Origin: Sinorhizobium sp. BG8
GTDB lineage: Bacteria; Pseudomonadota; Alphaproteobacteria; Rhizobiales; Rhizobiaceae
Assembly: GCF_016864555.1 (NCBI RefSeq)
Contig: NZ_CP044011.1
Coordinates: 2,871,501 to 2,935,500, forward strand
Direction: 5' to 3'
Length of the DNA stretch: 64,000 nucleotides
Part shown: piece by piece, positions 9,464-17,509 of the stretch
How positions within the stretch are numbered: position 1 is the stretch's first letter
Layout: every line of letters begins with the position of its first letter
Program-made: the position numbers and the translations under genes
Notes under the pieces: generated by a model
The model's database searches: none
What the model saw: only the letters and a program-made list of their open reading frames with translations
Told to the model about the DNA's origin: nothing

Positions 9464-9679
9464 TGTGGATTCCTTTTTCGTGTCCTGCCGGAATAGGGTA
9501 GTCTTAGCTGCGGCTCTGTGATCGAAGCAAGCCTCGAGGCGAAGCGTTCGGGCATATTTGCTCACAAACAATTCAGCGAGAGCAAAAGAATACCCCCGTC
9601 GGGAACGGGATGAATTTCTGTTTCTTCAATTCTGGTCCGCTTTTCGCGATAGTGCGCCAGCTTCGAACCGGACCGTCAT

Positions 9680-11116
9680 ATGCAGCATGCCAATGAGAAA
9701 TTGTCGGTATTCCCAGCCTTTTTCCGCGTAGCGGCAAAGAGGGTTCTGGTGGTGGGCAATGGCGATGAAGCTTTTGCCAAGACCCGGTTGCTGCTCAATA
9801 CCGAAGCCCGCATTGTCGTTGTCGCCGACGGCCCCCAACCGGATTTCGCGGCATTTCTCGCGGACAAGGGCGTAGAGCTGTCGAGCGAGCCTTTTTCCGC
9901 CGCACATCTCGACGGCAGCGTACTTGTTTTTGCCGCCACGGGTGATGCCGAAGCCGATCGTGCGATTTCCACCGCCGCGCGCGCCGCCGGGATCCCTGTC
10001 AATGCCGTGGACCAGCCCGAATACTGCGACTTCTTCACCCCGGCGCTCGTCAACCGCGCGCCCGTTGCAGTCGCGATCGGCACCGAAGGCGCAGGCCCCG
10101 TGCTTGCGCAAATGATACGGGCGCAGATCGACCAGCTTCTTTCCCCGTCGCTTGGACGGCTTGCGAGCCTTGCTGCCGCTTACCGGCACGCCGTGGACGC
10201 CACCCTGCCGCGCGGTGTGACACGCCGCGTATTCTGGCGCCGGTTCTTCTCGGGACCCGTGGCGGATGCGGTCAACGTCGGCGACGGCGAACTTGCGCGC
10301 AAGAATGCCAATCATCTCCTGAACACTGCACGCGAGGTCAAGGGCCACGTCTGGCTCGTCGGCGCCGGCCCGGGGGCCGAGGATCTGCTGACGCTACGCG
10401 CCCAGCGCGTCATGATGGAGGCGGACGTCATCGTGTTCGACGCTCTCGTGCCGCAGGCGATCGTCGACATGGGGCGCCGTGATGCAGAACGCATTTCCGT
10501 CGGCAAGCGCAAGGGTTGCCACTCGAAATCGCAGGAAGAAATCAACGATCTGCTGGTGGAACTCGGCAGCGCAGGCAAGCGCGTCGTGCGCCTGAAATCC
10601 GGTGATCCCCTGGTCTATGGTCGGGCCGCCGAGGAGATGTCGGCACTTCGGGGCGCGGGCGTCAGCTACGAGATCGTCCCCGGCATCACGTCGGCCTTCG
10701 CCGCTGCCGCGGATTTCGAGCTTCCGCTCACGCTTCGCGGAGTGGCATCGTCGCTGGTCTTCACGACGGGTCACGACCTCACGGGTGCGGTTCTTCCCGA
10801 CTGGGCTCGCCTTGCTGTTTCCGGCGCGACCATCGCAGTCTATATGGGCAAGACTGTCGCTGCGTCCGTAGCGGGCAGGCTGATGGAGGCCGGATTGCCC
10901 GCCGAGACCACGGTGGCGGTGATCGAGAACGCGAGCCGGCGGGAGAAACGTCTCCTGCACGGTACGCTCAAGGATCTGCCGGACCTCGAGTTCCGCGACG
11001 AATTGACCGGTCCGGTCATGGTAATAATCGGCGATGCCGTCGCCGGTGCGAATTTCGAACATTCGGTTCCGCTCGTCCAGCGCGAGACGGCGGATGCCGC
11101 ATTATTGGGAGCATGA
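9680..11116 (+). CDS. cysG: Siroheme synthase CysG
   Basis: Trifunctional enzyme making siroheme from uroporphyrinogen III: the C-terminal domain methylates, and the N-terminal domain oxidises precorrin-2 and inserts iron. The 478-residue protein has an N-terminal NAD-binding region (VLVVGNGDEAFAKTRLLL, residues about 20-37), and a central dimerisation region. The SUMT methyltransferase domain spans about 220-460, with VWLVGAGPGAEDLLTLRA and RLKSGDPLVYGRAAEE as the S-adenosylmethionine motifs. It is the first gene of cysG-DUF2849-cysI-DUF934, so siroheme is made together with the reductase that needs it. It is divergent from the deaminase across a 216-base spacer. The stop overlaps no other gene but lies one base from the next ATG. 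Confidence 0.95.
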   Translation: MQHANEKLSVFPAFFRVAAKRVLVVGNGDEAFAKTRLLLNTEARIVVVADGPQPDFAAFLADKGVELSSEPFSAAHLDGSVLVFAATGDAEADRAISTAARAAGIPVNAVDQPEYCDFFTPALVNRAPVAVAIGTEGAGPVLAQMIRAQIDQLLSPSLGRLASLAAAYRHAVDATLPRGVTRRVFWRRFFSGPVADAVNVGDGELARKNANHLLNTAREVKGHVWLVGAGPGAEDLLTLRAQRVMMEADVIVFDALVPQAIVDMGRRDAERISVGKRKGCHSKSQEEINDLLVELGSAGKRVVRLKSGDPLVYGRAAEEMSALRGAGVSYEIVPGITSAFAAAADFELPLTLRGVASSLVFTTGHDLTGAVLPDWARLAVSGATIAVYMGKTVAASVAGRLMEAGLPAETTVAVIENASRREKRLLHGTLKDLPDLEFRDELTGPVMVIIGDAVAGANFEHSVPLVQRETADAALLGA

Positions 11117-11117
11117 C

Positions 11118-11435
11118 ATGGTCGACAAGGTCTTGACCGCGAACCGCCTTTCCGACGGAATTTCCGTATGGCTGGATGCCGCCGGGAACTGGAGCGAATC
11201 TCTTCAGGACGCCTTCGTCGCCCGCCACAAGGAAGCGGTGGACGCGCTCGAGGCGACCGGAAAGCAGGCCTTTGCGGACAACAAAGTGGTTGACGCGAAT
11301 GTCATCGACGTCGAAGAAGTCGGTGGCATCCTTCGTCCGCTGCGTATGCGTGAGCGCATCCGCGCCGAAGGACCTTCGATCGATTACGCCGCCGGTTACT
11401 CCGGCTTGAATGCGACCAACCCGGCCGCCGCCTGA
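11118..11435 (+). CDS. DUF2849 domain protein of the sulfite-reductase operon
   Basis: Small 105-residue protein of unknown function, typical of the DUF2849 family found between siroheme synthase and sulfite reductase genes in alphaproteobacteria. Its start MVDKVLTANRLSDGISVWLD and the RPLRMRERIRAEGPSIDY segment are what I recognise. There is no signal peptide or membrane segment. It begins one base after the cysG stop (TGA-C-ATG) and ends 9 bases before cysI, so coupling is near certain. A role in assembling or regulating the reductase is inferred from position only. Confidence 0.85.
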   Translation: MVDKVLTANRLSDGISVWLDAAGNWSESLQDAFVARHKEAVDALEATGKQAFADNKVVDANVIDVEEVGGILRPLRMRERIRAEGPSIDYAAGYSGLNATNPAAA

Positions 11436-11444
11436 GGACTTGAA

Positions 11445-13115
11445 ATGTACCGATACGACGAATTCGACCATGCCTTTGTCAACGACCGCGTCGCACAGTT
11501 CCGCGATCAGGTCGAGCGGCGCCTCTCCGGCGAGCTTGCAGAGGATGCGTTCAAGCCGTTGCGCCTGATGAATGGCGTCTACCTGCAGCTTCATGCCTAC
11601 ATGCTTCGTGTTGCGATTCCCTACGGGACGCTGAGCAGCAAGCAGATGCGCATGCTCGCCGAGATCGCGCGCAAGTATGACCGCGGCTACGGGCATTTTA
11701 CCACACGCCAGAACATCCAGTATAACTGGCCGAAGCTTTCCGAACTGCCGGATGCGCTCGCCGATCTCGCCACCGTCGAGATGCATGCCATCCAGACATC
11801 CGGAAACTGCATCCGCAACGTGACGGCCGACCACTTTGCAGGCGCGGCGGCCGACGAGGTGGCGGATCCGCGCCCCTACGCCGAGATCCTGCGGCAGTGG
11901 TCCTCCGTCCACCCGGAGTTCTCCTTCCTCCCGCGCAAGTTCAAGATTGCCGTGACGGGCGCCGAGCGCGACCGCGCCGCCATCCAGGTGCACGACATCG
12001 GACTCCACCTGAAGAAGAATGACAAGGGCGAGATCGGCTTTGCCGTCTATGTCGGCGGCGGGCAGGGGCGTACCCCGATGATCGCCAAGAAGATCCGCGA
12101 CTTCCTGCCCGAGGAAGACCTGCTCTCGTACACGACCGCGATCATGCGGGTCTACAATCTGCACGGTCGCCGGGACAACAAGTACAAGGCACGTATCAAG
12201 ATTCTCGTTCACGAGACCGGCGCCGAGGAACTGTCGCGCCAGGTCGAAGTCGAGTTCGCGGACCTCAAGAACACCGAGCTGAAGCTGCCGGATGCCGACA
12301 TCCAGGCGATCACTTCCTATTTCGCGCCGCCGGCTCTCGAGCCGCGCGCCGAAGGATGGGCGAACCTGGCCCAGTGGAAGAAGGCGGATCCTGAATTCGC
12401 CCGTTGGGTCCACCAGAACGTCCAGCCGCACAAGCACCCCGACTACGGCATGGTGACGATCTCGCTGAAGCCGATCGGCGGCATCCCGGGCGACGCGACC
12501 GATGCTCAGATGGAAGCAGTCGCCGACATCGCCGAGGAATATGCCTTCGATGAGATCCGTGTCAGCCACGAGCAGAACCTCATCCTTCCCCATGTGGCGC
12601 TGGCAGATCTGGAGGCGGTCTATCGCGGGCTCGTCGCGACGGGGCTTGCGACCGCGAATGCCGGGCTGATAACGGACATCATTGCCTGTCCCGGGCTGGA
12701 CTACTGTGCGCTGGCGAATGCTCGCTCCATTCCTGTCGCGCAGGAGTTGTCGACGCGCTTCGGCTCGCCCGAGCGGCAGGCCGAAATCGGTGAGCTGAAG
12801 ATCAAGATCTCCGGCTGCATCAATGCCTGCGGCCACCACCATGTCGGCCACATCGGCCTGCTTGGCGTGGAGAAAAAGGGAACGGAACTCTACCAGATTA
12901 CGCTTGGCGGCTCCGGCGACGAGAACACGTCCATCGGCGAGATCATCGGCCGTGGCTTCGAACCGGAAAAGGTGACGGATGCCGTCGAGGTCATCGTCGA
13001 TACCTATCTCGGCCTGCGCAGCGATCCGTCCGAGACCTTCCTTGCAGCCTATCGCCGTGTCGGACCGCAGCCCTTCAAGGATGCGCTCTACGGCAACGCG
13101 GCCGAAGCGGCCTGA
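11445..13115 (+). CDS. cysI: Sulfite (or nitrite) reductase, siroheme-[4Fe-4S] hemoprotein
   Basis: Catalyses the six-electron reduction of sulfite to sulfide (or nitrite to ammonia) in the cytoplasm. The 556-residue protein carries the paired cluster/siroheme motifs CPGLDYC (CX5C) and CINAC (CX3C) in the C-terminal half, and RQNIQYNW in the N-terminal half. Two NIR/SIR ferredoxin-like half-domains are visible. There is no CysJ flavoprotein gene nearby, whereas ferredoxin-NADP reductase is encoded about 740 bases downstream. This suggests ferredoxin as the donor. The neighbouring DUF934 and DUF2849 genes favour sulfite over nitrite as substrate. Confidence 0.92.
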   Translation: MYRYDEFDHAFVNDRVAQFRDQVERRLSGELAEDAFKPLRLMNGVYLQLHAYMLRVAIPYGTLSSKQMRMLAEIARKYDRGYGHFTTRQNIQYNWPKLSELPDALADLATVEMHAIQTSGNCIRNVTADHFAGAAADEVADPRPYAEILRQWSSVHPEFSFLPRKFKIAVTGAERDRAAIQVHDIGLHLKKNDKGEIGFAVYVGGGQGRTPMIAKKIRDFLPEEDLLSYTTAIMRVYNLHGRRDNKYKARIKILVHETGAEELSRQVEVEFADLKNTELKLPDADIQAITSYFAPPALEPRAEGWANLAQWKKADPEFARWVHQNVQPHKHPDYGMVTISLKPIGGIPGDATDAQMEAVADIAEEYAFDEIRVSHEQNLILPHVALADLEAVYRGLVATGLATANAGLITDIIACPGLDYCALANARSIPVAQELSTRFGSPERQAEIGELKIKISGCINACGHHHVGHIGLLGVEKKGTELYQITLGGSGDENTSIGEIIGRGFEPEKVTDAVEVIVDTYLGLRSDPSETFLAAYRRVGPQPFKDALYGNAAEAA

Positions 13116-13125
13116 GGACCTTGAA

Positions 13126-13638
13126 ATGACCAGACTGTGGAAAGAAACCGGCTTCGTGAACGACGATCCGTGGGTGATCGAAACGGAAGAGACGAAGGCG
13201 GAGGAGGGGCAGAGACCTCTGCTGGATCTCGACGCCCTGATTGCACGGGCCGAGGGTAGCAACGATGTCGGTCTCGGCGTGGTCCTGAAGCCTGCAGACG
13301 ACGCACTGCGGCTGGAACCCTACCTTTCTCGCCTGGATCTGGTGGCGATTTCCTTCCCGGCTTTCAATGACGGCAGGGGCTTTAGCCAAGCATCTCTCCT
13401 CAGGCAGCGCCTCGGATATCAGAACGAGGTGCGTGCGGTGGGTGACGTCCTGATCGACCAGATACCGCTCATGATACGCTGCGGCATCGACAGCTTCTCG
13501 GTGACGAATGCGACGGCCTTGAAGCGGCTTGCCGAAGGGCGGCTTCCTGGAATTTCGAACCACTATCAGCCGACGGCCAAGCCTGCAGCTGACCCGAAGT
13601 CCTACAGTTGGCGTCGGATTGCCGCACCGACCGCCTGA
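13126..13638 (+). CDS. DUF934 family protein (sulfur-assimilation operon)
   Basis: A 170-residue protein of the DUF934 (CysX-like) family that almost always follows cysI. Recognisable family segments are VVLKPADDALRLEPYLSRLD, the phenylalanine-rich ISFPAFNDGRGFSQASLLR and QIPLMIRCGIDSF. No catalytic motif is known to me. It may deliver electrons or otherwise support sulfite or adenylylsulfate reduction. It starts 10 bases after cysI with GAGGACCTTGAA upstream. No cysH gene follows here, which differs from operons where cysH sits beside it. Confidence 0.88.
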   Translation: MTRLWKETGFVNDDPWVIETEETKAEEGQRPLLDLDALIARAEGSNDVGLGVVLKPADDALRLEPYLSRLDLVAISFPAFNDGRGFSQASLLRQRLGYQNEVRAVGDVLIDQIPLMIRCGIDSFSVTNATALKRLAEGRLPGISNHYQPTAKPAADPKSYSWRRIAAPTA

Positions 13639-13855
13639 CCCCTGTAGATCAGGAAAGAAAGGGACTATCCTTGAATGAGCCCAAGGGTAGTCTTATCTCT
13701 AGTAAGGCAGCCTGGCTCGAAGCACGTGTTGCAACTGAGGGAAGCATATTGCTTCTACGACTTCGCGATTGGAACGCGATACCTTCCTTTGCAGCGCAAC
13801 ATGTAATATCTGCCTACCATCACGTTTTCGACCAGACGTCAGGATGATCCCGAGC

Positions 13856-14668
13856 ATGAATGCGCCTGCCAAGACCGAAGAGTTCGTCCCCACCGTGCCG
13901 GCCGGCGTTTTCGCCGAGACGGTGACGAGCGTCCAGCATTATACGGACCGGCTGTTCCGCTTCCGCATGACCCGCCCTGACAGCTTCCGCTTCCGCTCAG
14001 GCGAGTTCGCCATGATCGGGCTCGTTGTCGACGGGAAGCCGGTCTATCGCGCCTATTCCATTGCGAGCCCCGCCTGGGACGAGGAACTCGAGTTCTTCTC
14101 GATCAAGGTGCCGGACGGCCCGCTGACCTCCCACCTTCAGCAGATCAAGGTCGGTGACCAGGTTCTCATGCGCAAGAAGCCGACGGGCACGCTTGTGCTG
14201 GATGCGCTGACGCCCGGAAAGCGGCTCTACATGTTCTCGACCGGTACAGGCATTGCGCCTTTCGCAAGCCTGATCCGTGATCCGGAAACGTATGAGAAGT
14301 TCGACGAGGTCATCGTGACCCATACCTGCCGGGAAGTTGCCGAACTCAAGTACGGCTTCGACCTCATCGAAGAGATCAACGGCGACGAAATGCTGTCTGA
14401 GATCGTCGGTGGAAAGCTCCGGCACTATGCCACGGTGACGCGCGAGGACTACGCGTTCCAGGGCCGTATCACCGACCTGATCGTCAACGGCAAGATGTTC
14501 GCGGACCTCGGTGTTCCGCATTTCGATCCGGCCGTCGATCGTGCGATGATCTGCGGATCGTCGGCGATGTTGAAGGAGACCAAGGCGCTCCTCGAGCAGG
14601 CCGGCCTTACCGAGGGCGCAAACAGCAAGCCCGGCGAGTTCGTAATCGAGCGCGCGTTTGTCGACTGA
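13856..14668 (+). CDS. fpr: Ferredoxin--NADP(+) reductase
   Basis: Cytoplasmic flavoenzyme exchanging electrons between NADPH and ferredoxin or flavodoxin. The 270-residue protein has the FAD motif RAYSIASPAWDEELEFFSIK, the flavin-contacting GPLTSHLQ, the NADP-domain start MFSTGTGIAPFASLIRDPE, and the C-terminal FVIERAFVD of bacterial FPRs. ATG 13856 is favoured over ATG 13844, whose possible AGG ribosome site lies too close. It lies 217 bases after the DUF934 gene in the same direction and could feed reduced ferredoxin to the CysI-type reductase. A clear hairpin terminator follows it. Confidence 0.93.
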   Translation: MNAPAKTEEFVPTVPAGVFAETVTSVQHYTDRLFRFRMTRPDSFRFRSGEFAMIGLVVDGKPVYRAYSIASPAWDEELEFFSIKVPDGPLTSHLQQIKVGDQVLMRKKPTGTLVLDALTPGKRLYMFSTGTGIAPFASLIRDPETYEKFDEVIVTHTCREVAELKYGFDLIEEINGDEMLSEIVGGKLRHYATVTREDYAFQGRITDLIVNGKMFADLGVPHFDPAVDRAMICGSSAMLKETKALLEQAGLTEGANSKPGEFVIERAFVD

Positions 14669-14704
14669 GCTCTCGTACGAGCAAAACCGGAAATGAATAG
14701 ACGA

Positions 14705-14732
14705 AGGCGGCACGACCTGTGTCGCCTTTTTT
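14705..14732 (+). terminator. Rho-independent terminator after fpr
   Basis: A 9-bp stem, AGGCGGCAC paired with GTGTCGCCT (one G-T wobble), with a 5-base loop and a run of six T. It lies 36 bases after the fpr stop and before the convergent GntR gene. Confidence 0.85.
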
Positions 14733-14778
14733 GTTGTCCGATCCCGGCAAGACGGGATTGTGACCGAGCGTCTTCCGT

Positions 14779-15399
14779 TCAGGACCCGAGATGGTCCATC
14801 AAGGCTGACATCGCGGCGGACGCTTCAACTGCATCCGCCTGCCGGATCGCCCGGATCACCTTCACATGCAGGTCGATCGAAGTATCCATTTTCCTGTTGT
14901 CGGCGCGAGCGAACCACAGGCGACGCGCGTGGGTCTGAAGAGAGGCGAGAGCCGATGTGAGGAAGGTGTTGGGGCAGGCTTCCTCCATGATCTCGTCGAA
15001 TTCCTTGTCGGCCGCCAGAAACCCTTCGATGTCGGAATTGATCGAGCACGCGGTCATCGACTGGGCGCAGGCGACCAGCCGGCTACGCTGATTATCCGAC
15101 GCATGAAGGGCGACGAGTTCGGCGGCGAGGGGTTCCAGCCGCCTTCTTGCCTGCATGATGTTCTCGTGGTCGTCGGAACGAATGGCCGAAATCTGCAGGC
15201 CTACACGCGGTCTGATTTCGATGAGGCCCTGCCATGCGAGCTTCTGGATCGCCTCCCTGACCGGTGTCCGGCCATGGCCCGCGAGATCGATGAGCTGCTT
15301 CTCGGTGACGAGCGCCCCCGGTTTCAGCTTCAAAGTAACGATGAGGTTCTCCAGCGCGCGGAACGCAAGGCGAGCCTGTGAATCGATCGGCGGTGACAT
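14779..15399 (-). CDS. GntR family transcriptional regulator, FCD domain
   Basis: DNA-binding repressor or activator controlled by a small acid ligand. The 206-residue protein has an N-terminal winged helix (about 8-65; ALVTEKQLIDLAGHGRTPVREAI is the recognition region) and a C-terminal helical FCD domain (about 80-200) with metal-binding candidates in EFDEIMEEAC and DLHVKVIRAI. ATG 15399 is chosen: GGGAATC lies just upstream, and the longer open frame would run over an operator-like palindrome at 15415-15424. Two TGATATATCA copies in its promoter suggest autoregulation. No recognisable divergent target gene remains next to it; the neighbour on that side is only a 44-codon open frame. Confidence 0.88.
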   Translation of the reverse strand: MSPPIDSQARLAFRALENLIVTLKLKPGALVTEKQLIDLAGHGRTPVREAIQKLAWQGLIEIRPRVGLQISAIRSDDHENIMQARRRLEPLAAELVALHASDNQRSRLVACAQSMTACSINSDIEGFLAADKEFDEIMEEACPNTFLTSALASLQTHARRLWFARADNRKMDTSIDLHVKVIRAIRQADAVEASAAMSALMDHLGS

Positions 15400-15776
15400 T
15401 GTGATTCCCGGACCTGATATATCACATACTGGCATGTCGCAAAGAGAATAGCAAAATAACTGATATATCAGTGCGAGTGAAGGTGCCCATACGGCCGAGG
15501 GCGCGCTCGGCGGAAGTGATAGAGTTCACGACCGAAAGCGGTATCGTCACATCAACAACCATTGGGCAGATCATCAGGCTTGGCGAAGGGGTGCAATCGG
15601 CCTGAATGATCGCACACGCACTCGGTGCCCGTCGAGTTCCGGTGGCTTACACGCGCCGAGGGCGTCATTGCAGCGATGAGGGTGAGGAAACCGGAACTTT
15701 CGGTGGGAGTATTTCCCGACAGCAGCACGCAGGCGGGGGCTCCGCCTGCCTGCTCCGCTTCAGGGACGTAGCTCGC
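15400..15776. other. Intergenic region with operators, orphan frame and hairpin
   Basis: Besides the two palindromes there is a plus-strand open frame from GTG 15471 to TGA 15605 (44 residues, including EVIEFTTESGIVTSTTIGQ). It starts exactly at the second operator and diverges from the GntR gene. It reads like part of a real protein but I do not recognise it; it may be the stub of a lost target gene. A perfect 8-bp hairpin (GCAGGCGG-GGGCT-CCGCCTGC, 15729-15749) lies 28-48 bases beyond the stop of the metalloprotease gene and may end its transcript, although no T-run follows. Confidence 0.45.
15415..15470. promoter_or_regulatory. Paired TGATATATCA operators of the GntR gene
   Basis: Two identical perfect 10-bp palindromes at 15415-15424 and 15461-15470, 46 bases centre to centre. 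The second extends to a 12-bp palindrome, CTGATATATCAG (15460-15471). Between them, on the minus strand, a weak promoter fits: TTGCTA (15454-15449), 17-base spacer, CAGTAT (15431-15426). Repeated palindromes flanking a promoter are typical of GntR autoregulation; the link to this regulator is inferred from position. Confidence 0.6.
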
Positions 15777-17252
15777 TCACAGCAGGAAATCTCCTGCGCC
15801 GAGGTTCTTCAGCAGAAAATCAGCGACGACGAGAATGTCCGAACTGGTGAACTTGATGATGACGTCATCATTCGATTGGGAGGCCTTGTCCAGAACCTGG
15901 TCGACGCCTGAATAGCTGTAGGCTCTCAGGTCGATGTCGTCGGTCCCATCCTCGAAGTCAAGGATCCAGTCCTTCCCGTAGCCTTTGCGGAAGACGAAGT
16001 CGTCGTATCCATCTCCGCCGCTCAGGCGGTCGGTCCCCGTGCCGCCGTAGAGGATGTCATTGCCTGACTGTCCGTACAGCCTGTCGTTGCCCGCACCGCC
16101 AAAGAGGACATCCTTGGCCGCGTCCCCATAAAGCTTGTCTGCGCCGGAATAGCCTGAAAGCTTGTTGCTCCCGACGTTGCCGCGGATCGTATCGCTTCCC
16201 GAGCCGCCATAGGCGTTCTCGATCAGGGATCTCGTGTCGGAGTCGTGGAGAAGCGCGTTGAAGACGTTGCCACGGGAGTTTCCCTGGTTCGGCCCGCCAC
16301 CCAGATAGGCAAGCTGCGCCTCGCTGGTGATCGAGTACTTTCCTGGCCGCAGGTCGATGTTGACCGCACTCGAATAGGCGGTCAGATCGTAGGTGTCCGA
16401 ACCGCCTCCATCCCAGATCGTCGCAAAGATGCGGTTCGCAGCCGCGTCGATCGCGACCTCGCCGTTGACATAGGTGTCTCCGCTGCTCGGCTTCCACTTG
16501 TAGACGGTGTCGCCGGCATTCGTCGTATAGTCGGCGCCGTAGATCTCCTGGAGTGCCGCGATGTCGAGCATCATGAACGTCTGGGCAAAACCGTAGGTCT
16601 CGTTCATAAAACCGGACGTGCTGCGCTCACCGATGTAGGAGTGATAGGTCATGATGCTGTACTCCATCGAGTCGTAGCTCGATGGAAGCGCGGGAGACCC
16701 ATACTCCGCTACATGCCCATGCTTGAGACCGAGGGCGTGGCCGGTCTCGTGCAGCATGACCAGCCAGGCATAGTTGCCCGCAGCGGGTGACCGGTTTGCA
16801 GATGCTGAACTGATCCATACATCGCCTCCCCACGCGGAAGTCGACGGCAGGTAGCCGTAGGCAGTCGGAAGTGCCTCGTCCGATTGCGCATAGCGCAGCG
16901 TGGCAGTCGTAGCGCTGCCCACTGACACGGTCAGGTTTGTGAAGCCCTCGACCGAGAATCCATCGTTCGCGCGCCCACCGTAGGCAGTGTCGAGAGCAAA
17001 TCGCACCGCGCTCTGTTGTCGCGAAGAAAGGGTTTCGAAATTGTTGTCCGGCTCGCCGTAGTAGTTATAGCTGCTGGCTGACGTGGGAAACGCATAAGTG
17101 ACGGTCGAGCCGGCCCACGCTTCCCCGTAGATAAGGGCATCGATCTGTTGCGTGCCGGTAAGGCTGACGCTCCGTGTGGTCTTTCCAGTTCCTGTCACAC
17201 GCACTTCTCCAAGACGCGGCTGCGGGTGGCCGTTGCGGCCGTCGGTCGACAT
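15777..17252 (-). CDS. Serralysin-like M10 metalloprotease with RTX repeats
   Basis: Secreted zinc protease. The 491-residue protein has the extended metzincin site HETGHALGLKH (His168, Glu169) and the Met-turn SIMTYHSY downstream. Behind the catalytic domain are calcium-binding RTX nonapeptide repeats (GGSGSDTIRG, GADKLYGDAA, GGAGNDRLYG, QSGNDILYG, GTDRLSGGDG), followed by a C-terminal tail ending DFLL. This is the layout of type I secretion substrates, which lack an N-terminal signal peptide, and none is seen here. No secretion ABC/MFP genes or protease inhibitor gene are nearby. It diverges from the redox-caspase cluster across 257 bases. The start codon lacks a clear ribosome site, so the N-terminus is uncertain. 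Confidence 0.9.
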   Translation of the reverse strand: MSTDGRNGHPQPRLGEVRVTGTGKTTRSVSLTGTQQIDALIYGEAWAGSTVTYAFPTSASSYNYYGEPDNNFETLSSRQQSAVRFALDTAYGGRANDGFSVEGFTNLTVSVGSATTATLRYAQSDEALPTAYGYLPSTSAWGGDVWISSASANRSPAAGNYAWLVMLHETGHALGLKHGHVAEYGSPALPSSYDSMEYSIMTYHSYIGERSTSGFMNETYGFAQTFMMLDIAALQEIYGADYTTNAGDTVYKWKPSSGDTYVNGEVAIDAAANRIFATIWDGGGSDTYDLTAYSSAVNIDLRPGKYSITSEAQLAYLGGGPNQGNSRGNVFNALLHDSDTRSLIENAYGGSGSDTIRGNVGSNKLSGYSGADKLYGDAAKDVLFGGAGNDRLYGQSGNDILYGGTGTDRLSGGDGYDDFVFRKGYGKDWILDFEDGTDDIDLRAYSYSGVDQVLDKASQSNDDVIIKFTSSDILVVADFLLKNLGAGDFLL

Positions 17253-17509
17253 GGATTCTATGGACTGGCGTTGATTCTTGTATTGCTAGATTTCGTGAGC
17301 GATTTCCGGTGTCCTGCGGCCATGACGGGCGAAATTCCCCGGGAGGTGCGTGATCGCCAGAGACCCTTCTTTCCCAACGGTCGAATATGCTCCCGCGCGA
17401 ATAAAGGTGGGGTGTTGTCCGTTGTTAGGGCAACGTCGGTCGATCGGCGCGCGACTGCCGGATGCATAGTTAACTAACCGGTTGCATTGACTTTTCTAAG
17501 GGTGGGAAA

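Noticed and set aside
11016-13262. A 748-codon minus-strand frame opposite cysI
   Set aside because: Antisense shadow over three well-defined plus-strand genes.
15729-15749. GCAGGCGG hairpin as a definite terminator of the metalloprotease
   Set aside because: Perfect stem but no T-run, so it is not listed as a terminator feature.
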